The notes beneath the pieces were generated by a model. The model was not told the DNA's origin. It searched no databases and worked only from the letters and a program-made list of their open reading frames with translations. From contig NZ_JADOTV010000004.1 of the NCBI RefSeq assembly GCF_015767245.1, forward strand, positions 124,001 through 188,000: 64,000 bases of DNA, written 5' to 3'. The position numbers and the translations under genes are program-made. Of this stretch, positions 26,488 through 34,970 are shown piece by piece (position 1 is the stretch's first letter; the number at the start of each line of letters is the position of its first letter). This DNA is from Aureivirga sp. CE67 (lineage in GTDB: Bacteria > Bacteroidota > Bacteroidia > Flavobacteriales > Flavobacteriaceae).

Positions 26488-28989
26488 TTAGTTAAGTTTT
26501 CCTGGGTTTAGGTATTCGAAATTATAAACTATGGAATTAAAACTATTTTCCTTTGATTTATCATAAAATTTTTTAAACTCAAGAAACTTATTGTCATGTT
26601 TCATTAAATGACTCTTGTTATTCAAATATCTTTCAAAATCGAGTAAGTCTACGAAGACTGTTTTTAAAATATCATTTTTTAGATGATAAGTTTGTTTATT
26701 TGAAGTTTTAATTATTAGAAATTCTAAAAATTCTGTAGTTACGTTTTTTGGTGTTTGAAAAAATTCCTTAAAGATAAAAGGTTTTAATTTTGAATAAATT
26801 ATATTTTCTTTATTTGTGAAAAGATTAATTAAATCAAAAAAATCTTGATTTAATTTATTTTCTGCATATGATCTTCTAATATGTGCTAATCTCAATTCAA
26901 TTGTTTGCTCTTCAGATAATATATTTGAATATTTATTATTATCAATATATTTTAAAATTTTACTGTTGATATTATAAGGCATATCATACCTTTTAAAATA
27001 CTTTTTAATAAAAGTAGAATAATTTTCTGTTGAAGAAAATAAACTAGAGATATCTTCATTATAATTTATTTTTTCAACAAAAGAATTTATTACTTTTTCT
27101 TCTTTTATACATAAATAATGAAACCCCCTAATTAAATGTTCAAAATCATCTAAAGTTTTATACTTGTAATCATTAAAATGTTTGATAATATTATTCAATT
27201 GTCCATCATTTAACCAATTTTGAATATAAAATTCAACATTTTTACTCTTGAATTCCATATGAAATTGTTCCTTTGATAAAGAATATATTTTTTGATTACT
27301 TGAAATATATTTAAATAATATTTCACTTCTATTTATACTATTTAAATTTTCTTTATTTAGATGATTCTCATCTGGAAATATTCTGAATAATAAATTTTTA
27401 ATTAATATTTTGTTTTTTTCGATATTTAACCTTTCATCTAATATACTTTGTTTATCTAATGATGAAAATGAATTTGTTTTATCATCTAGAAAAACATATT
27501 CAGATTTATTATGAGTATTTAATGTTAGTAAAGGGAATGGATGTGAAAATATTTCATTATAAATTTGTAAATATTTTATTTTCAGTAGAGATATATTTAA
27601 GATATCTATAATAAAAATTTCAGTTTTAAATTTTTCGTAAATAATAATAAATGTATTTAAAAACCTCGAAGCATCTCTTAAATTATTTAAATACCCAGAA
27701 TAAAACGTTCTTGATATATTATTTTCTGTTCTTACTGCAGATGTCTGTAAAGAATAATTATTTAAATCATTATCATCTTGAATTAAAGGAAGTAAGTGTT
27801 TGTTTAAAAATAATTGAATTTTCTTGATATCAAACTTCGGCAAAGGAACTTCCAACTGAAAAATCTTCTCCAAATAATTTTCATGTTTGTCATTAATTTC
27901 TTTTACAGCTTTTAAAACATATTCCTTATCATAAGCAACAATAAAAAAAGTATTTCCAAAGTTTGCGGTATTTCTGATGATTCTTAAAACTTCTACAACT
28001 TCTGCTTTATCCAAACGATCTAAATCATCTATAAAAATGAATATTTTTTTGTTTAAATCTTTAATGATTGTGTTGATGTTGTCAAACTCCTCTTTTGCAG
28101 TTTTTGTAGGAAATAATAAAGTTTGAAGTGGTTTTGCAAAACTTTTTATGGATTTATGTTTACTATCTACAAGAAGCTGTAAATATTTATTGATGTCATG
28201 AGAAAGTTTGGAATGATAAGGTTTTAATTCTTTACTAAGTGTTTTAAAGAAATCTTGTGTGATAAATTCGGTCCCGTTATGCAGCCAAGGATTAAATTCA
28301 ACAATAATTGCATCTTTTTCATTTTCTAGTTTCTCTTGAATCATATTTAAAAAAGAAGATTTTCCGGAACCCCATTCTGCAACAACTCCAACAGCAAAAG
28401 AACTATTTTCTGTTTTTGTATGAATTAATTTTTCTGCTATTTGTTTTGCGAAATCTTTTCTCCCTAAATCATCATCTTTTTCATTTTTAATTGGATTATC
28501 AGAGTAAAAGCCTTGATTATTTTCTTCAATTACTGTATGAAGTTTTCCTCCAAAAGAATCAATTATCTTTTTATAATTATTTGCGATGAAACCAATAAAT
28601 CCAACTCCAAAAATGAGAAATAAAATATCAAAATATACAAGAGATTCAAAACCATGCGTATTTTCAAAAGCCCAAAAATCTCCATGAAATCTTTCATAAA
28701 AAAGAATAGAAAGCAAAACTAAACTAATCCAAAAAGCATCTTTAGAATATTTATAGCCACGAGAAATTTTTAGATAAAAAGAAAGAAGAATAAAAAGAAT
28801 AATAGCTATGAAAACACCATCAATCCAATAAGAATTCTCAATTTTATCAATAAAACCTAAAACAATATTTTTGTACCAAAACTCAAAAATTGGTTCTCGC
28901 AACACTATATATAATCCAGTGAAAATAAAAAGAAACTTATATTCTAAACAAAAATCATATAACCTTTTTGTATAACTATCCTGACTCAT
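26488..28989 (-). CDS. KAP family P-loop NTPase with four membrane segments
   Basis: The 833-residue protein has four N-terminal hydrophobic segments (about 19-33, 57-73, 86-98, 117-136). A KAP NTPase domain follows: Walker A AEWGSGKSS (204-212), the conserved FNPW (232-235) and Walker B IFIFIDDLDRL (316-326). Residues 330-400 keep the KAP pattern (RNTANFGNTFFIVAYD), and a long low-complexity helical C-terminus (400-833, Asn/Lys/Leu-rich) has no recognised domain. KAP NTPases are often membrane-anchored, and some (PifA of F plasmid) act in phage exclusion. Neighbours are purB and T9SS proteins, so no role can be read from context. Confidence 0.87.
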   Translation of the reverse strand: MSQDSYTKRLYDFCLEYKFLFIFTGLYIVLREPIFEFWYKNIVLGFIDKIENSYWIDGVFIAIILFILLSFYLKISRGYKYSKDAFWISLVLLSILFYERFHGDFWAFENTHGFESLVYFDILFLIFGVGFIGFIANNYKKIIDSFGGKLHTVIEENNQGFYSDNPIKNEKDDDLGRKDFAKQIAEKLIHTKTENSSFAVGVVAEWGSGKSSFLNMIQEKLENEKDAIIVEFNPWLHNGTEFITQDFFKTLSKELKPYHSKLSHDINKYLQLLVDSKHKSIKSFAKPLQTLLFPTKTAKEEFDNINTIIKDLNKKIFIFIDDLDRLDKAEVVEVLRIIRNTANFGNTFFIVAYDKEYVLKAVKEINDKHENYLEKIFQLEVPLPKFDIKKIQLFLNKHLLPLIQDDNDLNNYSLQTSAVRTENNISRTFYSGYLNNLRDASRFLNTFIIIYEKFKTEIFIIDILNISLLKIKYLQIYNEIFSHPFPLLTLNTHNKSEYVFLDDKTNSFSSLDKQSILDERLNIEKNKILIKNLLFRIFPDENHLNKENLNSINRSEILFKYISSNQKIYSLSKEQFHMEFKSKNVEFYIQNWLNDGQLNNIIKHFNDYKYKTLDDFEHLIRGFHYLCIKEEKVINSFVEKINYNEDISSLFSSTENYSTFIKKYFKRYDMPYNINSKILKYIDNNKYSNILSEEQTIELRLAHIRRSYAENKLNQDFFDLINLFTNKENIIYSKLKPFIFKEFFQTPKNVTTEFLEFLIIKTSNKQTYHLKNDILKTVFVDLLDFERYLNNKSHLMKHDNKFLEFKKFYDKSKENSFNSIVYNFEYLNPGKLN

Positions 28990-29007
28990 AGAAATCTAAA
29001 ATTTTAA

Positions 29008-29015
29008 CAAATATA
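29008..29015 (-). promoter_or_regulatory. Candidate -7 box TATATTTG for the KAP NTPase gene
   Basis: Exact TAnnTTTG match 19 bases upstream of the ATG at 28989. Confidence 0.4.
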
Positions 29016-29130
29016 AATAGATTATTTGCGAATATGTTTAAATATATAGTGTAAAAATCGGTATTGATAAAAAAATATGTAAATTATTTATATCTTTACA
29101 TTGCTATTTAAATAACCTCAAACAAAAAAT

Positions 29131-30282
29131 ATGAAAAAACAATTACTTTTTGCAATGATGCTTATGGTATCATTTTTCAGTTTTAGTCAATACAAGCCAC
29201 TATTAGAAGAAGGAAAAGTCTGGATTTATTGTTCAGAAGGTTCAAGTTGGGGATTTGAAGAAGGTTCTGAAAATATTTTAACATTTTATGGTAGAAGTAT
29301 AAAAGTGTTTTTAGAAGGCTTTGAAGAATTAGATGGAGTTACCTATCATAAGCTTTATAGGCAGAAATTCTTTCAAGACAAACTTGAAGTTGATTATGAT
29401 TTAAGCCAAGAAGAAATAGATGAAGCACTTGCGCAATTACCTATTACCTATGAAAACTTATCAGGAGGTGAAATTATAGAACTTATGGAAAATGCTGAAG
29501 AGCCAGAGCTGATAGGATATCTTAGAGAAGATGTTGCAGAAAAGAAAGTTTATACAAGGGCTTTTGTACAATATGATAATGAGAGTGAGCAAACATTATC
29601 AGAAGAATATGTTCTTTATGATTTTAATATGGAAGCAGGATCTGTTTTTTATCCACTATATTATTGTCCAGATGGAGTAGACGCAATTGAAGGAGGAGGT
29701 ATTATTGATGACTATGAAACCATTATAGAAGCGAAAAATATCGTAAATATTAATGGTCAAGATTTGATTGAATATAGTAATATAAATTGTTCGGAAATTT
29801 CTGGTGCTTTTGGAGGAGTGAAATTTATAGAAGGAATAGGAAGTACAAATAGTTTATTACCTTCACTTCCTTTTGAATCTTATACATTTCGAAAAGATAA
29901 TTCAGTTTTGGAAACATTTGGAGAGATATTTACCTGTAATGAAGGAAGGTTGTCTTTGGTTATAGAAAACGGCGAAGCATTTTATAATCCTTCAGGTTTT
30001 ACTTATGTTAATTATATTCTAAGTACGGAAGATATAGAGTTAGAGCTTGATAATATTGAAGTTTCTCCAATTCCAGCTTCAGATTATGTTCAAGTAAAAG
30101 CTTTTCAACAAAATTTATCTTTTGAATTATTTGATATTAATGGAAGAAAATTAAAAGTATTTAGAGAAAAATCGAATTCGGATTATTCTTTGAATATTTC
30201 ACATCTTGAAAAAGGAGTTTATTTCTTGAAAATAACGAATGATGATAATACTTCAATTACTAAAAAAATAATGAAACAATAA
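29131..30282 (+). CDS. T9SS-secreted protein, tandem paralogue 1 of 3
   Basis: The 383-residue protein has a signal peptide ending SFFSFSQ. A novel acidic N-terminal region starts YKPLLEEGKVWIYC and contains EEIDEALAQLPITYENL and ELMENAEEPELIGYLRED. A C-terminal type A T9SS sorting domain begins near VSPIPASDYVQVKA and ends NISHLEKGVYFLKI...KKIMKQ. The central 250 residues are shared only with the two following genes and match no family I know. Its 5' and 3' ends are almost identical at the DNA level to paralogue 2. A -7-like TATCTTTA lies at 29091-29098. Confidence 0.82.
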   Translation: MKKQLLFAMMLMVSFFSFSQYKPLLEEGKVWIYCSEGSSWGFEEGSENILTFYGRSIKVFLEGFEELDGVTYHKLYRQKFFQDKLEVDYDLSQEEIDEALAQLPITYENLSGGEIIELMENAEEPELIGYLREDVAEKKVYTRAFVQYDNESEQTLSEEYVLYDFNMEAGSVFYPLYYCPDGVDAIEGGGIIDDYETIIEAKNIVNINGQDLIEYSNINCSEISGAFGGVKFIEGIGSTNSLLPSLPFESYTFRKDNSVLETFGEIFTCNEGRLSLVIENGEAFYNPSGFTYVNYILSTEDIELELDNIEVSPIPASDYVQVKAFQQNLSFELFDINGRKLKVFREKSNSDYSLNISHLEKGVYFLKITNDDNTSITKKIMKQ

Positions 30283-30289
30283 TAATTCG

Positions 30290-30322
30290 AAAAGAGCTGA
30301 TCATTTGATTAGCTCTTTTTTT
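30290..30322 (+). terminator. Intrinsic terminator after paralogue 1
   Basis: Stem AAAAGAGCT/AGCTCTTTT with a 12-base loop and T tract. The same sequence follows paralogue 2. Confidence 0.85.
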
Positions 30323-30344
30323 AACACTAAAAAAACAAAAAAAT

Positions 30345-31508
30345 ATGAAAAAACAACTACTTTTTGCAATGATGCTTATGGTATCATTTTTTGGTTTTAG
30401 TCAATACAAACCACTATTAGAAGAAGGAAAAGTATGGGTCTATTGTATAAAAGATGTAGATCAGGTGCCTCCAGCAGATGATTTTGATGGTCCAATATAT
30501 AATCATTATGGTGAATGTTTTAAAGTCTATGCAGATGGCGTGGAAGAATTAGATGGAGTAGAGTATCGAAAAATTTATATGGAGCTTTTTTATCAAGAAT
30601 CAGTAACTGTAGATTATAATCAGACAGATGAAGAGGTGGAAGAGGCGCTTGCACAATTGCCTGTAACTTATGAAGATTTGGCTTATTCGGAAGTTATAGA
30701 AATAATGGAAAATGCTGAAGATCCAGTATTAATTGGTTATATGAGAGAAGATACTACAGAAAAGAAAGTGTTTTCAAAAGTATTTATTAAAGATGAAGAT
30801 GATGCTGTTGTGCTTTCAGAAGAAAATATGATCTATGATTTTAGTTTAAATGAGCAAGATGTTTTTGAATATAAATCTTATTGTCAAGACGGAGAATTAT
30901 CTGTTGATATGTCTGAGTTAATTGGGATTACTGAAGAAAATATTAAACTTATAGATAAATCAACAGTAGAGATTAATGGAGAAGAATTGATCCATTTTAA
31001 CGAGTTTAGAACTGAAGAAGGAAATAAGGAATTTTTGAATTCGAAAAATCTAGATATAGAGATTATAGAAAGTATAGGAAGTGATAATAATTTAATGCAT
31101 CCATTTTCTTTCGATTTTTCATTTGTCAGATTAAATACACAGGAAAATGGGTTTGAAAGATGTAATTTTGGAAAACTTATGTTCGTTTCAAAAGACGATG
31201 AGGTGATTTATAATCCATCAGAATTTGATTATAATAATTTAATTTTAAGTACAGAAGATGTGCAGTTAGAATTAGAAAGTATTGAAGTTTCTCCAATTCC
31301 AGCTTCAGATTATGTTCAAGTAAAAGCTTTTCAACAAAATTTATCTTTTGAATTATTTGATATCAACGGAAGAAAATTAAAAGTATTTAGCGAAAATTCG
31401 AATTCGGATTATTCTCTAAACATTTCACATCTTGAAAAAGGAGTTTATTTCTTGAAAATAACGAATGATGATAATACTTCAATTACTAAAAAAATAATGA
31501 AACAATAA
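30345..31508 (+). CDS. T9SS-secreted protein, tandem paralogue 2 of 3
   Basis: The 387-residue protein has the same layout as its neighbours: signal peptide (GFSQ cleavage), the YKPLLEEGKVW region with LAQLPVTYEDL and EIMENAEDPVLIGYMRED, a divergent middle, and a type A sorting domain. The C-terminal 80 codons and the following terminator are nearly identical to paralogue 1, while the middle has diverged strongly (CSEISGAFGG in 1 versus HFNEFRTEEGN in 2). This suggests recent exchange between the ends or constraint on the export signals. Secreted; function unknown. Confidence 0.82.
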   Translation: MKKQLLFAMMLMVSFFGFSQYKPLLEEGKVWVYCIKDVDQVPPADDFDGPIYNHYGECFKVYADGVEELDGVEYRKIYMELFYQESVTVDYNQTDEEVEEALAQLPVTYEDLAYSEVIEIMENAEDPVLIGYMREDTTEKKVFSKVFIKDEDDAVVLSEENMIYDFSLNEQDVFEYKSYCQDGELSVDMSELIGITEENIKLIDKSTVEINGEELIHFNEFRTEEGNKEFLNSKNLDIEIIESIGSDNNLMHPFSFDFSFVRLNTQENGFERCNFGKLMFVSKDDEVIYNPSEFDYNNLILSTEDVQLELESIEVSPIPASDYVQVKAFQQNLSFELFDINGRKLKVFSENSNSDYSLNISHLEKGVYFLKITNDDNTSITKKIMKQ

Positions 31509-31515
31509 TAATTCG

Positions 31516-31549
31516 AAAAGAGCTGATCATTTGATTAGCTCTTTTTTTT
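31516..31549 (+). terminator. Intrinsic terminator after paralogue 2
   Basis: A duplicate of the hairpin after paralogue 1 (AAAAGAGCT/AGCTCTTTT), followed by eight Ts, only 14 bases before the ATG of paralogue 3. Confidence 0.85.
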
Positions 31550-31562
31550 GATAAAAAATAAT

Positions 31563-32735
31563 ATGAAAAAACTAGTGCTTTTTATTTCGATATTTATGCT
31601 GTCTTATTTTAGTTATGGCCAATATAAACCATTACTAGAAGAAGATAAAGTCTGGGTATATTGTGAAGAAAGATTGGATGTTTATTATTCAGGTGAAGGT
31701 ACGGAACCACATAAATCTTTTTACGGTAAATGTTTTAAAATATATTTGGATGGAAAGGTGGAATTGGATGGAAATGAATATTATCAAGTGTTTATGCAAG
31801 TTTTTTATGAAGAAGGTGTTTATATAGATTATAATCTTTCAGAAGAAGAAATTGCAGCAGGGTTGGCACAATTACCTGTGACTTATGAAGATTTAGAAAG
31901 CTCGGAGATTTTAGAAATTATGGAAAATGCAGAGGAACCTATCCATATTGGACTTATTCGTGAAGATGTAGAAGATAAAAGAGTTTTTTCAAGAGTATAT
32001 ACTAAAGATGAAAATCAGGATACTTTTTTGACTTCAGAACTTTTGATTTATAATTTTAATTTGAATGAATTGGAGGTTTTTGAAAATAATTTCTATTGTC
32101 AAAATGGAGAGCTTTCTGTAGATATGTCTTTTCTAGTAGGTATGGAGTATGATGAGAATTTAAGAGCTGTAAACAAAGAAACGATTACTATCAATGGAGA
32201 AGAATTAATCCATTTTGAAAAATTTGAAACAGTAGATGGCGTAGAGCTTTTGAATTCTAAAGGAGAAAATATTTCCTTTATTGAAGGATTTGGTAGTGAT
32301 AATAATTTACTGCATCCATTTTCATATGAATTTTTTTATTTGAGTAAGGATACAGAAAACGAATCTCGAAGAAATGAAAGTGAGAGATGTAATTTTGGAA
32401 AGTTAATGTTTGTTTCAGAAAGCGGAGAAGTTGTTTATAATCCATCAGAATTTGCACATAATAACTATATTCTAAATATAGAAAATCAAGAAGTGTTTTT
32501 GAAAAATATTGAAATTTATCCAATTCCAACTTCTGATTATCTACGAATAAAAGCAGTGCAACAAAACTTATCTTTCGAATTATTTGACACCAACGGAAGA
32601 AAATTAAAACTATTTAGCGAAAAATCAAATTCGGATTATTCTTTAAATATCTCACATCTTGAAAAAGGAGTTTATTTCTTAAAAATCACAAATGAAAATA
32701 ATATTTCCATAACTAAGAAAGTAATGAAGCAGTAA
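31563..32735 (+). CDS. T9SS-secreted protein, tandem paralogue 3 of 3
   Basis: The start ATG at 31563 is preferred over the TTG at 31548, which overlaps the preceding terminator. The roughly 390-residue protein is the most divergent of the three: signal peptide ending SYGQ, then YKPLLEEDKVWVYC, LAQLPVTYEDLESSEILEIMENAEEP, a middle part closer to paralogue 2 (NGELSVDMS, GSDNNLLHPFS, ERCNFGKLMFVS), and a type A sorting domain (YPIPTSDYLRIKA ... KVMKQ). Two conserved cysteines (YCQNGE, RCNFGK) are shared with paralogue 2. Function unknown. Confidence 0.82.
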   Translation: MKKLVLFISIFMLSYFSYGQYKPLLEEDKVWVYCEERLDVYYSGEGTEPHKSFYGKCFKIYLDGKVELDGNEYYQVFMQVFYEEGVYIDYNLSEEEIAAGLAQLPVTYEDLESSEILEIMENAEEPIHIGLIREDVEDKRVFSRVYTKDENQDTFLTSELLIYNFNLNELEVFENNFYCQNGELSVDMSFLVGMEYDENLRAVNKETITINGEELIHFEKFETVDGVELLNSKGENISFIEGFGSDNNLLHPFSYEFFYLSKDTENESRRNESERCNFGKLMFVSESGEVVYNPSEFAHNNYILNIENQEVFLKNIEIYPIPTSDYLRIKAVQQNLSFELFDTNGRKLKLFSEKSNSDYSLNISHLEKGVYFLKITNENNISITKKVMKQ

Positions 32736-32796
32736 AACAGATTTGTGAATTTTCTACAAAATCGAAGATTTTCAAAAGTCTTTCATAATGAGTATA

Positions 32797-32855
32797 GTAT
32801 TTTAATTACGTTAATAAATTCCGAATCCTTGTAGGAATTTTAGTAATTAAAATAC
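32797..32855 (+). repeat. Inverted repeat, 13-bp perfect arms
   Basis: Arms GTATTTTAATTAC (32797-32809) and GTAATTAAAATAC (32843-32855) are perfect. An inner AATTCC/GGAATT stem extends the structure. It is followed by GG and a T tract, so it may also act as a terminator. Confidence 0.75.
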
Positions 32856-33000
32856 GGTTTTTTGACCTTGTTGTCAAAAAAACACCTTTTATGAAAGTGT
32901 CCTTTTTTGGTTCGTTTTTTGGACAAGCAAAAAATGAACAAGAACGTGAATCTGATTTGAAAATTGGCTGTGTTTTCGAAAATTTAATTAGAATTTGATA

Positions 33001-33031
33001 ATCCTGCTCTTGAGAGGATTTAGTGATGTAT
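33001..33031 (+). repeat. Dispersed 30-bp repeat, decayed copy D
   Basis: It aligns with copies A-C over its whole length, keeping the CTCTTGAGAGG core and TTAG, with several substitutions and one inserted base. It looks like an old, drifting copy. Confidence 0.6.
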
Positions 33032-33074
33032 TTAATATACAACGCAATATTTTTAGAAGTTTAAAAGATGTATT

Positions 33075-34949
33075 TTAATTAATCTCATTATAACAATAAA
33101 CTCTAACACCGCCTTTCCAGGTTTCTAAAACTTTAATATCTCGCATATTCTGATATGGATTTGTTATTTCTAAAGGATTTTGTTCTAAAATCACATAATC
33201 AGCAAACTTTCCATTTTCTAAAGAACCAACCCAATGATCAGCATGACATTGCCAAGCAGCATCGATAGTAACAGCTCGTAGAGCACATTCTGGAGAAATT
33301 CTTTCTTTTGGATTTAAAACATTGCTTTCAGAAATCTGTGGAGAATTCGGACTTGCTTCCATAATTCTTGTAATCGCTTGTTCCATTAATCGTAAACCTC
33401 CGATTGGAGTTACGCCAAAATCACTATGAAGTGAGATTTTTAGAAAATAATTCAAAGCGGAACGACATAAATCTAAAGTTTCCGCTTTTTCTTTAAAAAT
33501 AGCATTTCTAAAAACAAATCCCCAGTAGCCAACATGTCCAATTAGAAAACTTGGAGAAAGATTTAAAGCGTGCATTCTCTGTAATTGATTTTGATTTAAG
33601 AGAGAACAATGTTCGATTCTATTTCGAAAATCTTCTGGATTTTTATCCACTAGAGCGAATTCATAAGCGTCAATTGTTTGTTTTAAAGCTTTATTTCCGT
33701 TTGCATGAATCATCATAGACCAGTTTTGATCCAAACAACTTTTGACTATCTGATGAAATGTAGGAACATCAAAATTAAACTTTCCGAAATTATTTTCTGG
33801 TTCACAACAAAAAGTTTCGGATTGAAACCCAGTTAACCCTTGATTTGCTCCATCAGAGATTAGTTTAATATTCGCAATATAACCATCGTAATAATTTGTA
33901 ATAGGTTCAAATTCTCCCATTTTCTCAATGTCTTCAAGCGTAAAACAGACTTTAGCTCCACCAAAACGAACAGGGATTTCATTTTTTTCTAAATAATCAC
34001 TTAAAAACAAAACAGAAATATCCTGTAAAGCTGCATCGTATAAAAATGTAACTCCTTTTCGTGCTGCTTCTTCAAAAGTTTTGGAAACATATTTTGAAAC
34101 ATTTTCAGCAGCGAATAATACTTGACTTTCAGGAATTGCTGGAATTAACCATTTCATTTGTTCAGGTTCTTGAAGCAAACCATTTGATTTTTCTTCAAAT
34201 ACTTCGTAATTAGGATAGTTTGTTTTAAAATCTTCATTAACACTATTTGCATTGTAAACATTTTTTAATCCCAAAGTATTTAAATAAATAGTATGCATGG
34301 AAGCTGCGATTAGTGCAATTGGGATTTCAGAATCAATCTCGTCAAGTCGGTGATGATTAAAAGATTCTAATTTTGTCAAACTTCCTGGAGTTTGTATCAC
34401 TTGAAAAGGCATCAAAGACGGGTCTACTTCTTTTCCTAAAAACCATAATTGTTTTTCATCAGAATCTATTTTCTCGATATTTTTAATTTCTTCTTGAATA
34501 GTTTCTTTTAAATATTCAAAATCATATTTCGGAATGAGTCTTTGATTTTGAATCCTAGAAAGGTTTTTCCATGTTCCTAAAAAAGCACTTGGAATGATGT
34601 GCATATGCGGTTCTACAAAACCAGGTAAAATAGTTTGCTTTTCTTTTAATTCGATGATTTTAAAACTGAAATTTTGATTTTTTAAAGTGTTTAAAACAAA
34701 TTTTTCAGTTCCGCTACAAAAAACTTTTCCTTTATGAAAAGCAATTGCTTCTACTTTTTGTGTCGTTCTATTTAGGATTGGAATTATTGTAGAATTTTCG
34801 CTTTTTGACACATAAACCAAACTAGGTATTTTATGCTCTCTTTTTGGATTAATAATTTCAGCATGGGGCGTTAGGTTTTCAATCATTTTTTGTGTAATCG
34901 GATTATGACATCCGCAATGAATACAATCGTGCGTATTTTCTTTTTTCAT
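33075..34949 (-). CDS. Amidohydrolase family protein (YtcJ-like, Amidohydro_3)
   Basis: This 624-residue TIM-barrel hydrolase has the metal-binding HxH in GFVEPHMHIIPSAF (about residues 111-124), a large central domain typical of YtcJ-like amidohydrolases (DGANQGLTGFQSETFC, MIHANGNKALKQTI, RIEHCSLLN), and the C-terminal metal-site Asp region (HSDFGVTPIGGL). No signal peptide. Unusually, it begins with a cysteine cluster, HDCIHCGCH (Cys9, 12, 14), before the beta-sandwich. The substrate is unknown. It is the last gene of an operon with two lipoproteins (21-base gap). Confidence 0.87.
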   Translation of the reverse strand: MKKENTHDCIHCGCHNPITQKMIENLTPHAEIINPKREHKIPSLVYVSKSENSTIIPILNRTTQKVEAIAFHKGKVFCSGTEKFVLNTLKNQNFSFKIIELKEKQTILPGFVEPHMHIIPSAFLGTWKNLSRIQNQRLIPKYDFEYLKETIQEEIKNIEKIDSDEKQLWFLGKEVDPSLMPFQVIQTPGSLTKLESFNHHRLDEIDSEIPIALIAASMHTIYLNTLGLKNVYNANSVNEDFKTNYPNYEVFEEKSNGLLQEPEQMKWLIPAIPESQVLFAAENVSKYVSKTFEEAARKGVTFLYDAALQDISVLFLSDYLEKNEIPVRFGGAKVCFTLEDIEKMGEFEPITNYYDGYIANIKLISDGANQGLTGFQSETFCCEPENNFGKFNFDVPTFHQIVKSCLDQNWSMMIHANGNKALKQTIDAYEFALVDKNPEDFRNRIEHCSLLNQNQLQRMHALNLSPSFLIGHVGYWGFVFRNAIFKEKAETLDLCRSALNYFLKISLHSDFGVTPIGGLRLMEQAITRIMEASPNSPQISESNVLNPKERISPECALRAVTIDAAWQCHADHWVGSLENGKFADYVILEQNPLEITNPYQNMRDIKVLETWKGGVRVYCYNEIN

Positions 34950-34970
34950 TTTATTAAATTTGTTTAAAAA

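Larger units (their letters stand above)
32736..33074. other. Inverted-repeat-rich intergenic region
   Basis: This 339-nt gap contains a 59-nt inverted repeat (32797-32855), a second small hairpin (TTTTTTGAC/GTCAAAAAA, 32858-32881), further stem-like stretches to about 32940 (for example GTTC-TTTTTT/AAAAAA-GAAC), and a decayed copy of the 30-bp dispersed repeat (33001-33031). A minus-strand ORF here looks like non-coding repeat sequence. One or more of these stems probably terminates the T9SS cluster. Confidence 0.6.

Noticed and set aside
26488-28989. Defence island around the KAP NTPase
   Set aside because: Neighbours are purB and T9SS-secreted proteins; no restriction, CRISPR, Abi or recombinase genes are nearby.
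32806-33042. Minus-strand ORF of 78 codons in the gap after the T9SS triplet
   Set aside because: It spans the inverted repeats and the decayed dispersed repeat, and has no signal, domain or coding-like composition.
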